This document shows, piece by piece, positions 51,785 to 60,464 of a stretch of DNA of 64,000 bases. A model generated the notes under the pieces. It ran no database searches, was not told where the DNA came from, and was given only the letters and a program-made list of their open reading frames with translations. A program made the position numbers and the translations under genes. This stretch comes from Faecalibacterium sp. HTF-F. Its GTDB lineage: Bacteria; Bacillota; Clostridia; Oscillospirales; Ruminococcaceae. The stretch covers positions 124,001 to 188,000 of the forward strand of contig NZ_CP094473.1 in assembly GCF_023347535.1 (NCBI RefSeq). Reading direction: 5' to 3'. Numbering within the stretch: the stretch's first letter is position 1; each line of letters opens with the position of its first letter.

Positions 51785-52636
51785 ATGACAAATGCAGAAA
51801 AACTTACTCTGGCCAAGCACGCCTGCCACATCCGCATGGGCGTGATCGAGGGCACGCACAGCGCAAAGTGCGGCCATCCGGGCGGCAGTCTGGATATCGC
51901 CGAGCTGCTGAGCTACCTCTATTTCGTGGAAATGAACGTTGACCCGAAGGACCCCAAGATGGCCGACCGCGACCGTCTGGTGCTGTCCAAGGGCCATGCT
52001 GCACCGGCACTGTATGCAGCGCTGGCAGAGCGCGGCTATTTCCCGGTGGAAGACCTCAAGACCCTGCGTAAGATCGGCAGCTATCTGCAGGGCCACCCCA
52101 ACATGAACGAGACCCCGGGCGTGGATATGTCCACCGGCAGTCTGGGTCAGGGCATCTCTGCCGCCTGCGGCATGGCACTGGGCGCCAAGCACGCCGGCAA
52201 GCCCATCAACGTCTACACCATCGTGGGCGACGGCGAGGTGGAAGAGGGCGAGTGCTGGGAAGCCTTTATGTTTGCCGCACACTACGGCCTTTCCAACCTG
52301 TGCGTTGTGCTGGACCGCAACCATCTGCAGATCGACGGCACCACCGAGACCGTGATGAACAGCGCCCCGCTGGAAGAGAAGCTGAAGGCCTTCAACTTCA
52401 ATGTCGTCACTATCGACGGCCACGACTACGACCAGATCGAAGCCGCCATGCAGGCGTTCCATGCAGAGACTGCAAAGCCCACCTGCATCATCATGGACAC
52501 CATAAAGGGCAAGGGCGTTTCCTATATGACCAACTCTGTGGACTGGCACGGCAAGGGCCCCAACGATGACGAGTACAAGATCGCAATTGAGGAACTGAAC
52601 GCCGCATACGCCGCGCTGGAGCAGGAGGAAAACTAA
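51785..52636 (+). CDS. Transketolase, N-terminal (TPP/pyrophosphate-binding) subunit
   Basis: A 283-residue half-transketolase. HSAKCGHPGGSLDIAELLSY, DRDRLVLSKGHAAPALYAAL, MSTGSLGQGISAACGMALGA and the TPP/Mg motif IVGDGEVEEGECWEAFMFAA plus DRNHLQIDG are all present. It pairs with the C-terminal subunit encoded 1 bp downstream to make a heterotetrameric transketolase of the pentose phosphate pathway, the split arrangement found in many Firmicutes and archaea. ACGGGAGGACCATC precedes the ATG. Confidence 0.95.
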   Translation: MTNAEKLTLAKHACHIRMGVIEGTHSAKCGHPGGSLDIAELLSYLYFVEMNVDPKDPKMADRDRLVLSKGHAAPALYAALAERGYFPVEDLKTLRKIGSYLQGHPNMNETPGVDMSTGSLGQGISAACGMALGAKHAGKPINVYTIVGDGEVEEGECWEAFMFAAHYGLSNLCVVLDRNHLQIDGTTETVMNSAPLEEKLKAFNFNVVTIDGHDYDQIEAAMQAFHAETAKPTCIIMDTIKGKGVSYMTNSVDWHGKGPNDDEYKIAIEELNAAYAALEQEEN

Positions 52637-52637
52637 G

Positions 52638-53585
52638 ATGGCAGATGTGAAGAAGATCGCTACCCGTGAAAGCTACGGCAACACCCTGAAGGAGCTGGCC
52701 GCAGAGGGCCACGAGGATCTGGTGGTGCTGGACGCAGACCTTGCCGCTGCCACCAAGACCGGCATGTTCCGCAAGGCTTACCCGGACCGTCACTTTAACT
52801 GCGGCATTGCCGAGGGCAACATGATGGGCGTGGCTGCAGGCCTGTCCACCATGGGCTATGTGCCCTTTGTTTCCAGCTTTGCTATGTTCGCCGCCGGCCG
52901 CGCCTTCGAGCAGGTGCGCAACTCCATCGGCTACCCCCACCTGAACGTGAAGATCGGTGCCACCCACGGCGGTATCTCGGTGGGCGAGGACGGCGCTTCC
53001 CATCAGTGCTGCGAGGACTTTGCCCTCATGCGCAGCATCCCCGGCATGACCGTGATCTGCCCGGCGGATGATGTGGAGGCCCGCGCCGCTGTGCGTGCCG
53101 CCTACGAAATGGAAGGCCCCGTCTATCTGCGCTTTGGTCGTCTGGCCGTTCCGGTGTTCCACGACGCCGAAAACTATCACTTTGAGATCGGCAAGGGCGA
53201 GCAGATCACCGAGGGCAGCGACATTGCCATCATCGCCACCGGCCTGATGGTCAACGAAGCCCGCATGGCTGCGGAGCAGCTGGCTGCTGAGGGCATCCAC
53301 GCCCGGGTCATCAACATCCACACCATCAAGCCTCTGGATGAGGAGATCGTCCTCAAGGCGGCAAAGGAGTGCGGCAAGATCATCACCGCCGAGGAGCACA
53401 ACGTCATCGGCGGTCTGGGCGAGGCCGTCTGCGCCGTGCTGAGCGAAAAGCTGCCCACTCCGGTGCGCCGCGTGGGCGTGCAGGACGTGTTCGGCTGCTC
53501 CGGCCCGGCATGGGATCTGCTGAAGTTCTACGGTCTGGATGCTGCCACCATCTGCAAGACTGCCCACGAAATGCTGGGCAAATAA
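52638..53585 (+). CDS. Transketolase, C-terminal (pyrimidine-binding) subunit
   Basis: A 315-residue partner subunit. VVLDADLAAATKTGMFRKAY, RHFNCGIAEGNMMGVAAGLS (with the catalytic Glu that activates TPP), FVSSFAMFAAGRAFEQVRN, the C-terminal domain SDIAIIATGLMVNEARMAAE and INIHTIKPLDEEIV match split transketolases. It starts 1 bp after the first subunit's stop, after the AGGAGGAAAACTAAG ribosome site. It is followed by a terminator. Confidence 0.95.
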   Translation: MADVKKIATRESYGNTLKELAAEGHEDLVVLDADLAAATKTGMFRKAYPDRHFNCGIAEGNMMGVAAGLSTMGYVPFVSSFAMFAAGRAFEQVRNSIGYPHLNVKIGATHGGISVGEDGASHQCCEDFALMRSIPGMTVICPADDVEARAAVRAAYEMEGPVYLRFGRLAVPVFHDAENYHFEIGKGEQITEGSDIAIIATGLMVNEARMAAEQLAAEGIHARVINIHTIKPLDEEIVLKAAKECGKIITAEEHNVIGGLGEAVCAVLSEKLPTPVRRVGVQDVFGCSGPAWDLLKFYGLDAATICKTAHEMLGK

Positions 53586-53612
53586 AACTGTCCGGAATAT
53601 TATAAGAGCTGA

Positions 53613-53659
53613 AGGGCTGCTGCACGTTCGTTCAAAACGAGGTGCAGCAGCCCCTTTTT
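53613..53659. terminator. Bidirectional terminator
   Basis: GGGCTGCTGCAC (53614-53625) pairs perfectly with GTGCAGCAGCCC (53642-53653), with an inner CGTTCG...CGAGG loop, followed by CTTTTTG. It is shared with the convergent LysR gene. Confidence 0.92.
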
Positions 53660-53663
53660 GCGT

Positions 53664-54554
53664 TCATTCTTCGCCCAGCAGCTTTGCACGGCTGGCGTAT
53701 ACAGCGGTAAATACCTCCCGCAGCCGTTGGATCTCGGGGCGCGGGTCGTCCCGCAGGGTCAGCAGACAGGTGTCCGGCAACGGCAGCTGCAGCGGCAGGT
53801 ACCATGCCGCCGGAAAGGCTGGGTATTTCATCGGGCACAAAAACATGCCGCGCCCGGCAAGCAGATCGTTGTAAACACACTCGTAGTTTTCCACCATGTG
53901 CCAGCTTGGTGCGGAAAACGGCAGGCCGGGCTGAACAACGGCAAGATCCACCATTTCCTGATACAGCGGCTCATAAAACAGCTGCTGCCCGGCAAGATCG
54001 GCCAGCGTCAGAGCGCTGCGCCCTGTGAGCGGGTGCTCCGGCGATACGATCAGGTAAAAGGTGTTGTGCAGGATGGGGATGCGCTCGATCTCCGGCTGCA
54101 GCGGCCCAAAGGGCAGATAGAGGGCTGCGTCTGCCTCGCTGCAAAGCATTTCGTGGGGGTTGCGTGACACGGGCCGAGTGTCCACCGCAAACTCATACCC
54201 CGGCAGCGCGGCGTGCAGCCGTGCCATCAGGATGGGATAAATGGGGTCCCGCTGCAGCAGCACCGGCGGCAGGCGCAGGGTCAGCGTGCGCCGCCGGGCA
54301 AAGCCCTTCAGTGCGGTGCGGGCGTTCAGGATGCTGCGATAGATCCCCTCCGCCTGCGGCACAAAGGCCCGGCCTGCTTCGGTCAGCGCCACGCGGGTGG
54401 TGCTGCGCTCAAACAGGGCCAGATCAAGCTCCTTTTCCAGACTGCGGATCTGGTAGCTGAGAGCGGGCTGGGTGCAGTACAGCTCCCGGGCGGCTATGGT
54501 AAAATTCAGGGTCCGGCTCACGGTGAGAAAACACAGCAGCTGGTGGTCGTTCAT
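53664..54554 (-). CDS. LysR-family transcriptional regulator
   Basis: A 296-residue LTTR. The N-terminal wHTH reads LLCFLTVSRTLNFTIAAREL, CTQPALSYQIRSLEKELDLA (recognition helix) and LFERSTTRVALTEAGRAF. The remaining 200 residues are the periplasmic-binding-like effector domain (ILHNTFYLIVSPEHPLTGRS, GRGMFLCPMKYPAF). AAAGGAGCTTTTTTCGG precedes the ATG. It is transcribed divergently from the secreted flavoprotein gene at 54757, the classic LTTR-target arrangement, so it probably controls that reductase in response to its substrate or product (inference). Confidence 0.92.
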   Translation of the reverse strand: MNDHQLLCFLTVSRTLNFTIAARELYCTQPALSYQIRSLEKELDLALFERSTTRVALTEAGRAFVPQAEGIYRSILNARTALKGFARRRTLTLRLPPVLLQRDPIYPILMARLHAALPGYEFAVDTRPVSRNPHEMLCSEADAALYLPFGPLQPEIERIPILHNTFYLIVSPEHPLTGRSALTLADLAGQQLFYEPLYQEMVDLAVVQPGLPFSAPSWHMVENYECVYNDLLAGRGMFLCPMKYPAFPAAWYLPLQLPLPDTCLLTLRDDPRPEIQRLREVFTAVYASRAKLLGEE

Positions 54555-54756
54555 CCGAAAAAAGCTCCTTTCTGTGCAGGGAAAGATCCGTCTGCTCTCA
54601 GTATAGCATGGAGGGAGCCAGTTATAAACACTTTTTATTGGCATGGCAAAATTTTTTTGTTTCCCTTTTACTTCGTTATATTTTATACTAAGTGCAGCGC
54701 GGGAAAAACTCCCGCAGAGACGAAGAGAAATTGATGAGAAGAAAGAGGAAATCCAG

Positions 54757-56820
54757 ATGGAAAAGATCTCCCGCAAAGGCTTTTTGAAGGTCGCCGCCGC
54801 TGCCGCCATGAGCGGCGTCACCGCTGGTGCGCTGGCTGCCTGCAACTCCGCAGCTTCTTCCAGCACCGCCGCTTCCGGTGATGCCATCTACACAGCCGGT
54901 ACCTACACCGGCACGGCCACCGGCATCGGTGAGGTGAAGGTGACCATGACCTTCAGCGAGACCGCCATCACCGAGGTGGTCATCGATGCTTCCAACGAGA
55001 CCGAGAGCATCGGCGGCGTAGCTGCGCCCACCCTGCAGGAGGCCATCATGGCCGCACAGGGCACCGAGATCGACAACATCTCCGGTGCTACCGTCACCAC
55101 CAATGCCGTCAAGAAGGCGGCTGCCAGCTGCATCGAGCAGGCCATGGGCGTCAAGGCAGACGGCGCAGACAGCTCCGCTGCCGCTTCGGAGAACGACTGG
55201 CTGGGCACCGAGCCGGAGATCGACGAGAGCAAGGTCACCAAGACGGTGGACGTGGATGTGGCCGTGGTGGGCTGCGGCGTTGCCGGTGTGGCAGCCGTGC
55301 GCAGCATCGCCGAGGACGGCGGCAAGGTGGCAGCCTTTGAAAAGGCTGACGGTCCCCAGTGCCGCAGCGGCGAGTATGCCGTCATCAACGGCAATGTGCA
55401 GGCCAAGTGGGGCCGCAACACCTGGACCCGTGAGCAGATCGACGAGATCGTGGACTCTCACATGGTGGAAAGCACCTACCGCTGCAAGCGCTCCATTATG
55501 AGCAAGTGGGCCCACAACATCGGTGATGCCTTTGACTGGTGGGTGGAAGCAAACCCGGATCTGTACTACGCCGAGACCACCCGCAGCGCCATCCCCGACG
55601 AGAACGCAAACAACTTCCTGATCCCCATTTTCTACCCGCTGCCCGAGAACTACGACTGGAAGCAGGAGCGCTTCCCCTGCTACCCCACCTCTGTGGAGTT
55701 CCTGCCCAACCAGTCCGTCACCGTCAATGCCAACATGCAGAAGGCCGTTGACACCGGCAACGTGGAAACCTTCTACGGCTGCTTTGTGGAAAAGCTCATT
55801 ATGGAGGACGGCCGCTGCGTGGGCCTGTATGCCCGCGATGCTGCCACCGGCGAGTACATCAAGTGCAACGCCGCCAAGGGCGTCATCCTGTCCACCGGCG
55901 ATTACTCCCAGAACACCAAGATGCTGCAGCATTTCTGCCCCGAGGTCATTGAGAACAACATCCAGTGCCTGTTCACCAATGTGGACGTGGAGGGCAGCTT
56001 CACCAATCAGGGTGACGGCATCCAGCTGGGCATGTGGGCAGGCGCTCAGGTGCAGCAGAGCCACGCACCCATGATCCACCATATGGGCGGCGGTGCCGAC
56101 CTGTCCGGTGTGGGCGTCATGGGCAACGCAGGCTTTTTGAATCTGGATCTGAACGGCAAGCGCTTCATGAACGAGGACCTGCCCGGCCAGCAGCTGGAAA
56201 ACCAGATCGAGCTGCAGAAGAACCGCGAGAGCTGGCAGATCTTCGACTCCAACTGGCCCCAGCAGCTGCCCTACATGCCCGCAGCCCACGGCGGTGCCTG
56301 CTACTACGAGGACTACGCCAGCGAGGCAGAGGGCCCCAAGAACAACACCACTTACCGCAACTACAAGAGCCCCTATCAGCTGGAGGCTGCCGTGGCCGAT
56401 GGCCGCGCTGTCAAGGCCGACACGCTGGAAGAGCTGGTGGCAAAGATCTACCCGGATGACACCGCTGCCCAGCAGACCGCTCTGGAGTCCATCCAGCGCT
56501 ACAACCAGCTGGCCAAGGACGGCTACGACGAGGACTTCCACAAGCCCGCATCCCGCATGTGGGCGCTGGAGAACGGCCCCTTCTACGCCGACAAGTTCAC
56601 CACCGCCCTGCTGCTGGTCTGTATCGGCGGTCTGGAGAGCGACGAGAACTGCCACACCTTCGATGCCGACCGCAACGTGATCCCCGGCCTGTATGTGGCA
56701 GGCAACGTGCAGGGCAACCGCTTTGCCACCGAGTACCCCATCGGCCTGAAGGGCGTTAGCCACTCCATGGCCATGTACTACGGCTATGTTGCCGGCAAGA
56801 ACGCCATGCAGGAAGTCTGA
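54757..56820 (+). CDS. Secreted FAD-dependent reductase lipoprotein with FMN-binding domain (fumarate/urocanate reductase type)
   Basis: A 687-residue extracellular flavoprotein. The signal MEKISRKGFLKVAAAAAMSG has an RK Tat-like motif and lipobox ALAAC (Cys 29). Residues about 45-125 are an FMN_bind domain whose DNISGATVTTNAVKKA contains the Thr (T112) that ApbE-type transferases modify with FMN. The FAD_binding_2 domain starts VDVAVVGCGVAGVAAVRSIA (about 165) and has ILSTGDYSQNTKML, GVMGNAGFLNLDLNGKRFMN and the closing VAGNVQGNRFATEYPIGLKG. This resembles flavin-based extracellular reductases for fumarate-like electron acceptors (urocanate, methacrylate, cinnamates). No ApbE or electron-transfer genes are adjacent. 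The AAGAGGAAATCCAG ribosome site precedes the ATG. A LysR gene is divergent. Confidence 0.87.
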   Translation: MEKISRKGFLKVAAAAAMSGVTAGALAACNSAASSSTAASGDAIYTAGTYTGTATGIGEVKVTMTFSETAITEVVIDASNETESIGGVAAPTLQEAIMAAQGTEIDNISGATVTTNAVKKAAASCIEQAMGVKADGADSSAAASENDWLGTEPEIDESKVTKTVDVDVAVVGCGVAGVAAVRSIAEDGGKVAAFEKADGPQCRSGEYAVINGNVQAKWGRNTWTREQIDEIVDSHMVESTYRCKRSIMSKWAHNIGDAFDWWVEANPDLYYAETTRSAIPDENANNFLIPIFYPLPENYDWKQERFPCYPTSVEFLPNQSVTVNANMQKAVDTGNVETFYGCFVEKLIMEDGRCVGLYARDAATGEYIKCNAAKGVILSTGDYSQNTKMLQHFCPEVIENNIQCLFTNVDVEGSFTNQGDGIQLGMWAGAQVQQSHAPMIHHMGGGADLSGVGVMGNAGFLNLDLNGKRFMNEDLPGQQLENQIELQKNRESWQIFDSNWPQQLPYMPAAHGGACYYEDYASEAEGPKNNTTYRNYKSPYQLEAAVADGRAVKADTLEELVAKIYPDDTAAQQTALESIQRYNQLAKDGYDEDFHKPASRMWALENGPFYADKFTTALLLVCIGGLESDENCHTFDADRNVIPGLYVAGNVQGNRFATEYPIGLKGVSHSMAMYYGYVAGKNAMQEV

Positions 56821-56851
56821 GCCTGACAGCACAATAACATAACCATTCCCC

Positions 56852-56891
56852 GCCCGGAGCAGTATTCTTTCTTCCTGCTCCGGGCTTTTTT
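56852..56891 (+). terminator. Terminator after the flavoprotein gene
   Basis: GCCCGGAGCAG (56852-56862) pairs with CTGCTCCGGGC (56875-56885), followed by six T residues. Confidence 0.93.
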
Positions 56892-56989
56892 GCGCCCCAA
56901 TGTGACCCGGTTACGGAAAAGCCCCGGCATTTGGGGTATACTGATGCCATAAGAACAACCACGAACGAACCCTTTCAGGAGGTAGAAAT

Positions 56990-57298
56990 ATGGCAGTTGT
57001 TACGATCACGAAGGAAAATTTTGAGCAGGAGGTGCTGCAGAGCACAAAGCCCGTCCTGCTGGACTTCTGGGCCAGCTGGTGCGGCCCCTGCCGGATGCTC
57101 AGCCCCATCGTGGACGAGGTGGCCGAGGAGCGCACCGATGTGAAGGTGGGCAAGGTGAACGTGGACGAACAGCCGGAGCTGGCCGGGGAGTTCGGCGTCA
57201 TGAGCATCCCCACCCTGCTGGTGTTTGAGCAGGGCAAGCTGGTGCGTCAGGCCGTGGGTGCCCGCCCGAAGGCCGGTGTGCTGGACCTGCTGGGATGA
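56990..57298 (+). CDS. trxA: Thioredoxin
   Basis: A 102-residue classical thioredoxin: redox motif [20 protein letters not shown] (WCGPC), then [19 protein letters not shown] and the cis-Pro loop [20 protein letters not shown]. It is a cytosolic disulfide reductant. AGGAGGTAGAAAT precedes the ATG, and -10 TATACT is at 56937-56942. It is monocistronic. The thioredoxin-reductase-like protein at 23854 is far away, and the dedicated reductase is not visible here. Confidence 0.95.
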   Translation: MAVVTITKENFEQEVLQSTKPVLLDFWASWCGPCRMLSPIVDEVAEERTDVKVGKVNVDEQPELAGEFGVMSIPTLLVFEQGKLVRQAVGARPKAGVLDLLG

Positions 57299-57308
57299 AA
57301 TTTGCCTG

Positions 57309-57347
57309 AAAAGGAGCTGCTGCATTCGGTGCGGCGGCTCCTTTTTT
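57309..57347 (+). terminator. Terminator after trxA
   Basis: AAAAGGAGCTGC pairs with GCGGCTCCTTTTTT (one G-T), with a short GC-rich loop, directly after the stop. Confidence 0.88.
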
Positions 57348-57413
57348 CCTGCGCTCTGTACAAACGCACAGAAAAATCATGTCATAAAACAGAAAACACT
57401 GGCACTTTCCTAC

Positions 57414-57442
57414 TTTACAACTTTATCTGGATAAAGTAAAAT
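57414..57442 (+). promoter_or_regulatory. his operon promoter with a palindromic operator in its spacer
   Basis: -35 TTTACA (57414-57419), exactly 17 bp, -10 TAAAAT (57437-57442). The spacer is filled by the perfect palindrome ACTTTATC-TG-GATAAAGT (57420-57437). A repressor bound there would exclude RNA polymerase. Firmicutes with his operons use a TrpR-like repressor (HisR/YerC type) or T-boxes, and this layout favours a repressor (inference). Confidence 0.75.
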
Positions 57443-57587
57443 AACAATAGAACCAATTCCGTATGGAAAAGGCGCGGAGGTGCCGCGCAAAGGATCGCCG
57501 GGCAGTGGGGCCCGGCGGATGAGATAGAGGAGTCGAAAAGTGCCGGAGAACGCCGGCGATGGATGTAAGAAACAGGGGGAACCGACG
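57443..57587 (+). ncRNA. Hairpin-rich leader of the his operon
   Basis: About 140 nt contain four successive hairpins: TTCC-GTAT-GGAA (57457-57468), GCGCGG...CCGCGC (57472-57488), CGCCGGGC...GCCCGGCG (57496-57517) and GCCGG...CCGGC (57542-57557). Purine-rich single strands separate them (GATGAGATAGAGGAGTCG, GATGGATGTAAGAAACAG). There is no T-run terminator and no T-box consensus. It could be a structured regulatory RNA or an mRNA stabiliser. No known class was matched. Confidence 0.4.
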
Positions 57588-59186
57588 ATGGAATTCAGCC
57601 TTGCAAACCTGCAGCCCAAGGAGCGCGCCTCCTTTGCGCTGCGCGCCTTGTACGAAGCGGCGGGCTGCCGCAAGTACCACATGGGCCGCTTTGAGGAGTA
57701 CGGCCTGTATCAGGAGAACCGCAGCTTCCTCTCGTCCGAGCAGGTCATCACCTTCACCGATCTGGATGGCCGTCTGCTGGCCCTCAAGCCGGACGTGACC
57801 CTCTCCATTGCCAAGACGGCGCAGCCCGCCCCCGGCGAGACCCTGCGCTACTACTACCACGAGAACGTCTACCGCCCTTCCGCCGAGAGCCACACCTTTA
57901 AAGAGATCAGCCAGATGGGCCTTGAGATGCTGGGCGCGGTGGGCGAAGCACAGGTGCAGCAGGCGGTGTGTCTGGCGGCGCGGTCGCTGGATGCGCTGGG
58001 GGCCGAGTGGGTGCTGGAAGTGAGCCACATGGGCTACCTGTTCGGCTTGTTCGAGGCGCTGGGCGTGCCGGATGCCGCCCGCGCAAAGCTGCTGGAAAAG
58101 CTGCGGGAGAAAAACGCCCATGAGCTGCGGGCCGCAGCCGGAGCAGCCGGTCTTGCCGATGCCGCCGCCGACATCCTGTGCAGTGTGCTGAGCCTCTGCG
58201 GCAGCTATGCCGATACCCTTGCAAAGGCCGCTGCCCTGTGCCGCAATGACGCCATGCGCGCGGCGGTGGCCGAGCTGGAAGCGCTGGCTGTGCCGCTGGA
58301 AAAGGCGGGCGGCGTCATCCGGCTGGACATGACGCTGGCCGGTGAGATGGAATACTACAACGGCCTTGTGTTTCAGGGCTATCTGAAAGCCCTGCCCCGC
58401 CCCCTGCTCAAGGGCGGCCGCTACGACCTGCTGATGCAGAAGTTCACCCCCGGGGCCGGGGCCATCGGCTTTGCGGTCTATCTGGACGAGCTGGACCGCC
58501 TGAGCGCCCCGCTGCCGCCGGTGCAGAAGAACAGCACCGACAGGGTGATGCTGAATGTGGCCCTGCCCAAGGGCCGCCTGGGCGATAAGGTGTATGATCT
58601 GCTGGCGGGCATCGGCTACGGCTGCCCGGAGGACTACAACGCCACCCGCAAGCTGGTGGTGGAAAACCCGGAGGCCGGCATCCGCTACTTCCTTGTTAAG
58701 CCCAGCGATGTTGCCATCTATGTGGAGCACGGCGCCGCCGATGTGGGCATCGTGGGCAAGGATATCCTCACAGAGGCTTCTGCCGATGTGTACGAGCTGC
58801 TGGACACCGGCCTTGGCAAATGCCGCATGTGCGTTGCCGCCCCGGCCGATTACCAAGACGACCCCAGCCGCCCGGTGCGGGTGGCCACCAAATTCGTCAG
58901 CATCGCAAAGAGCTATTACGCATCCATGGGGCGGGACATCGATATCATCAAGCTGAACGGCTCCATTGAGCTGGCCCCCATTCTGGGCCTTTCGGACGTC
59001 ATCGTGGATATCGTGGAGACCGGCACCACCCTGCGGGAGAACGGCCTGAAGGTGGTCACCGAGTTCATGCCCATCTCGGCCCGGTTCATTGCCAACAAGG
59101 CCAGCTACCAGTTCAAGCACGCCGAAATGGACACCATGCTGGAAAAGCTGCGGGCGGAACTGCAGAACAAGGAGGAAGCAAAATGA
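57588..59186 (+). CDS. hisZG: HisZ-HisG fusion: ATP phosphoribosyltransferase regulatory and catalytic subunits
   Basis: A 532-residue fusion catalysing the first step of histidine synthesis (ATP + PRPP). Residues 1 to about 315 are HisZ, a class II histidyl-tRNA-synthetase-like regulatory subunit: LRALYEAAGCRKYHMGRFEE, motif 2-like LRYYYHENVYRPS and motif 3-like LLKGGRYDLLMQKFTPGAGA. After a short linker (PPVQKNSTD), residues about 320-532 are short-form HisG: VMLNVALPKGRLGDKVYDLL, AADVGIVGKDILTEA, and the PRPP loop IVDIVETGTTLRENGLKVV. The two are normally separate polypeptides forming a hetero-octamer, so the covalent fusion fixes 1:1 stoichiometry. The start after GGGGGAACCGACG was used. 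It overlaps hisD by 4 bp. Confidence 0.93.
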   Translation: MEFSLANLQPKERASFALRALYEAAGCRKYHMGRFEEYGLYQENRSFLSSEQVITFTDLDGRLLALKPDVTLSIAKTAQPAPGETLRYYYHENVYRPSAESHTFKEISQMGLEMLGAVGEAQVQQAVCLAARSLDALGAEWVLEVSHMGYLFGLFEALGVPDAARAKLLEKLREKNAHELRAAAGAAGLADAAADILCSVLSLCGSYADTLAKAAALCRNDAMRAAVAELEALAVPLEKAGGVIRLDMTLAGEMEYYNGLVFQGYLKALPRPLLKGGRYDLLMQKFTPGAGAIGFAVYLDELDRLSAPLPPVQKNSTDRVMLNVALPKGRLGDKVYDLLAGIGYGCPEDYNATRKLVVENPEAGIRYFLVKPSDVAIYVEHGAADVGIVGKDILTEASADVYELLDTGLGKCRMCVAAPADYQDDPSRPVRVATKFVSIAKSYYASMGRDIDIIKLNGSIELAPILGLSDVIVDIVETGTTLRENGLKVVTEFMPISARFIANKASYQFKHAEMDTMLEKLRAELQNKEEAK

Positions 59187-60460
59187 TCAAGCTGTATAAC
59201 TTTGACGAGCTCAGGCCCGAAGAAATTTTGAACCGCGACATCCGCGCGGAAAAGAACGTGGAGGATGTGGTGGACGGCATCATTGCCGATGTGCGCGCCC
59301 GGGGCGATGAAGCCCTGAAGGATTATGCGCTGAAATTTGACGGCGCGAAGATCGATGCCCTGCAGGTGACGCAGGAGGAGATCGACGAGGCCTTTGCGGG
59401 CATGGATCCCTACTTCCTCGAGACCCTGCGCGAAGCCGCTGCCAACATCGAGAGCTTCCACCGCCAGCAGGTGCACAAGAATTTTGTGGTGAACGACAAG
59501 CCCGGCATCGTGCTGGGCCAGAAATATACCCCCATTGAGAAGGCCGGTGTCTATGTGCCCGGCGGCACGGCGGCCTATCCCTCCACCGTGCTCATGGACG
59601 TGATCCCGGCAAAGGTGGCGGGCGTGTCCGAGATCGTCATGACCACCCCCGCCGGCAAGGACGGCAGGGTGAACCCGGTCATCCTTGCCGCCGCTGCTAC
59701 CGCAGGCGTGACCAGAATCTTCAAGACCGGCGGCGCACAGGCTGTGGCGGCTCTCGCCTACGGCACCCAGAGCATCCCCGCGGTGGATAAGATCGTTGGC
59801 CCCGGCAACATCTACGTTGCCACTGCCAAGCGCAAGGTGTTCGGCAAGGTGGGCATCGATATGATCGCCGGCCCCAGCGAAATTCTGGTGCTGGCCGACG
59901 GCGGCTGCAACCCCGCATGGGTGGCGGCAGACCTGCTGAGCCAGGCCGAGCACGACAAACTGGCAAGCCCGGTCCTCGTCACCGACAGCCCGGAGCTGGC
60001 CAAGGCCGTGCAGGCGGAGCTGGAGGTGCAGATCCCGCAGCTGCCCCGTGCCGCCATCGCCCGCGCCAGCGTGGACGACAACGGCAAGATCATCCTCTGC
60101 ACCGACCTGCACAAGGCCATTGAGGCCTGCAACATCATTGCACCGGAACATCTGGAAGTGTGCGTGGAGGACCCCTTCGGCGTGCTGAACGAGATCAAAA
60201 ACGCAGGCAGCATCTTCCTTGGCCGCAACGTGCCGGAAGCGCTGGGCGATTACTTTGCAGGCCCCAACCACACCCTGCCCACCAGCGGCACCGCCCGCTT
60301 CTCCAGCCCCTTGGGCGTAGACGACTTTGTAAAGAAGTCCAGCTTCCTCTACTACACCCGGGAAGCGCTGGGCGAAGTAGCCCCCCGCATCGCCGATTTT
60401 GCCGAGCGCGAGGGCCTGCACGCCCACGCCCGCAGCGTGACCATCCGATACGAGAAATAA
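59183..60460 (+). CDS. hisD: Histidinol dehydrogenase HisD
   Basis: A 425-residue Zn enzyme oxidising L-histidinol to histidine with two NAD+. Conserved blocks are KAGVYVPGGTAAYPSTVLMD, GGAQAVAALAYGTQSIPAVD, KIVGPGNIYVATAKRKVFG, DMIAGPSEILVLADGGCNP (Zn/NAD region), SQAEHDKLASPVLVTDS, APEHLEVCVEDPFGVL and GPNHTLPTSGTARFSSPLGV (catalytic His). Full length. Its ATG overlaps the hisZG stop. It is followed by a family A repeat that interrupts the operon before hisC. Confidence 0.96.
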   Translation: MIKLYNFDELRPEEILNRDIRAEKNVEDVVDGIIADVRARGDEALKDYALKFDGAKIDALQVTQEEIDEAFAGMDPYFLETLREAAANIESFHRQQVHKNFVVNDKPGIVLGQKYTPIEKAGVYVPGGTAAYPSTVLMDVIPAKVAGVSEIVMTTPAGKDGRVNPVILAAAATAGVTRIFKTGGAQAVAALAYGTQSIPAVDKIVGPGNIYVATAKRKVFGKVGIDMIAGPSEILVLADGGCNPAWVAADLLSQAEHDKLASPVLVTDSPELAKAVQAELEVQIPQLPRAAIARASVDDNGKIILCTDLHKAIEACNIIAPEHLEVCVEDPFGVLNEIKNAGSIFLGRNVPEALGDYFAGPNHTLPTSGTARFSSPLGVDDFVKKSSFLYYTREALGEVAPRIADFAEREGLHAHARSVTIRYEK

Positions 60461-60464
60461 AGGC

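Noticed and set aside
57443..57587. T-box riboswitch in front of the his operon
   Set aside because: No AGGGTGGnACCGCG antiterminator motif, no terminator, and only about 140 nt between promoter and start. GGTGCCGCGC is only a superficial resemblance.
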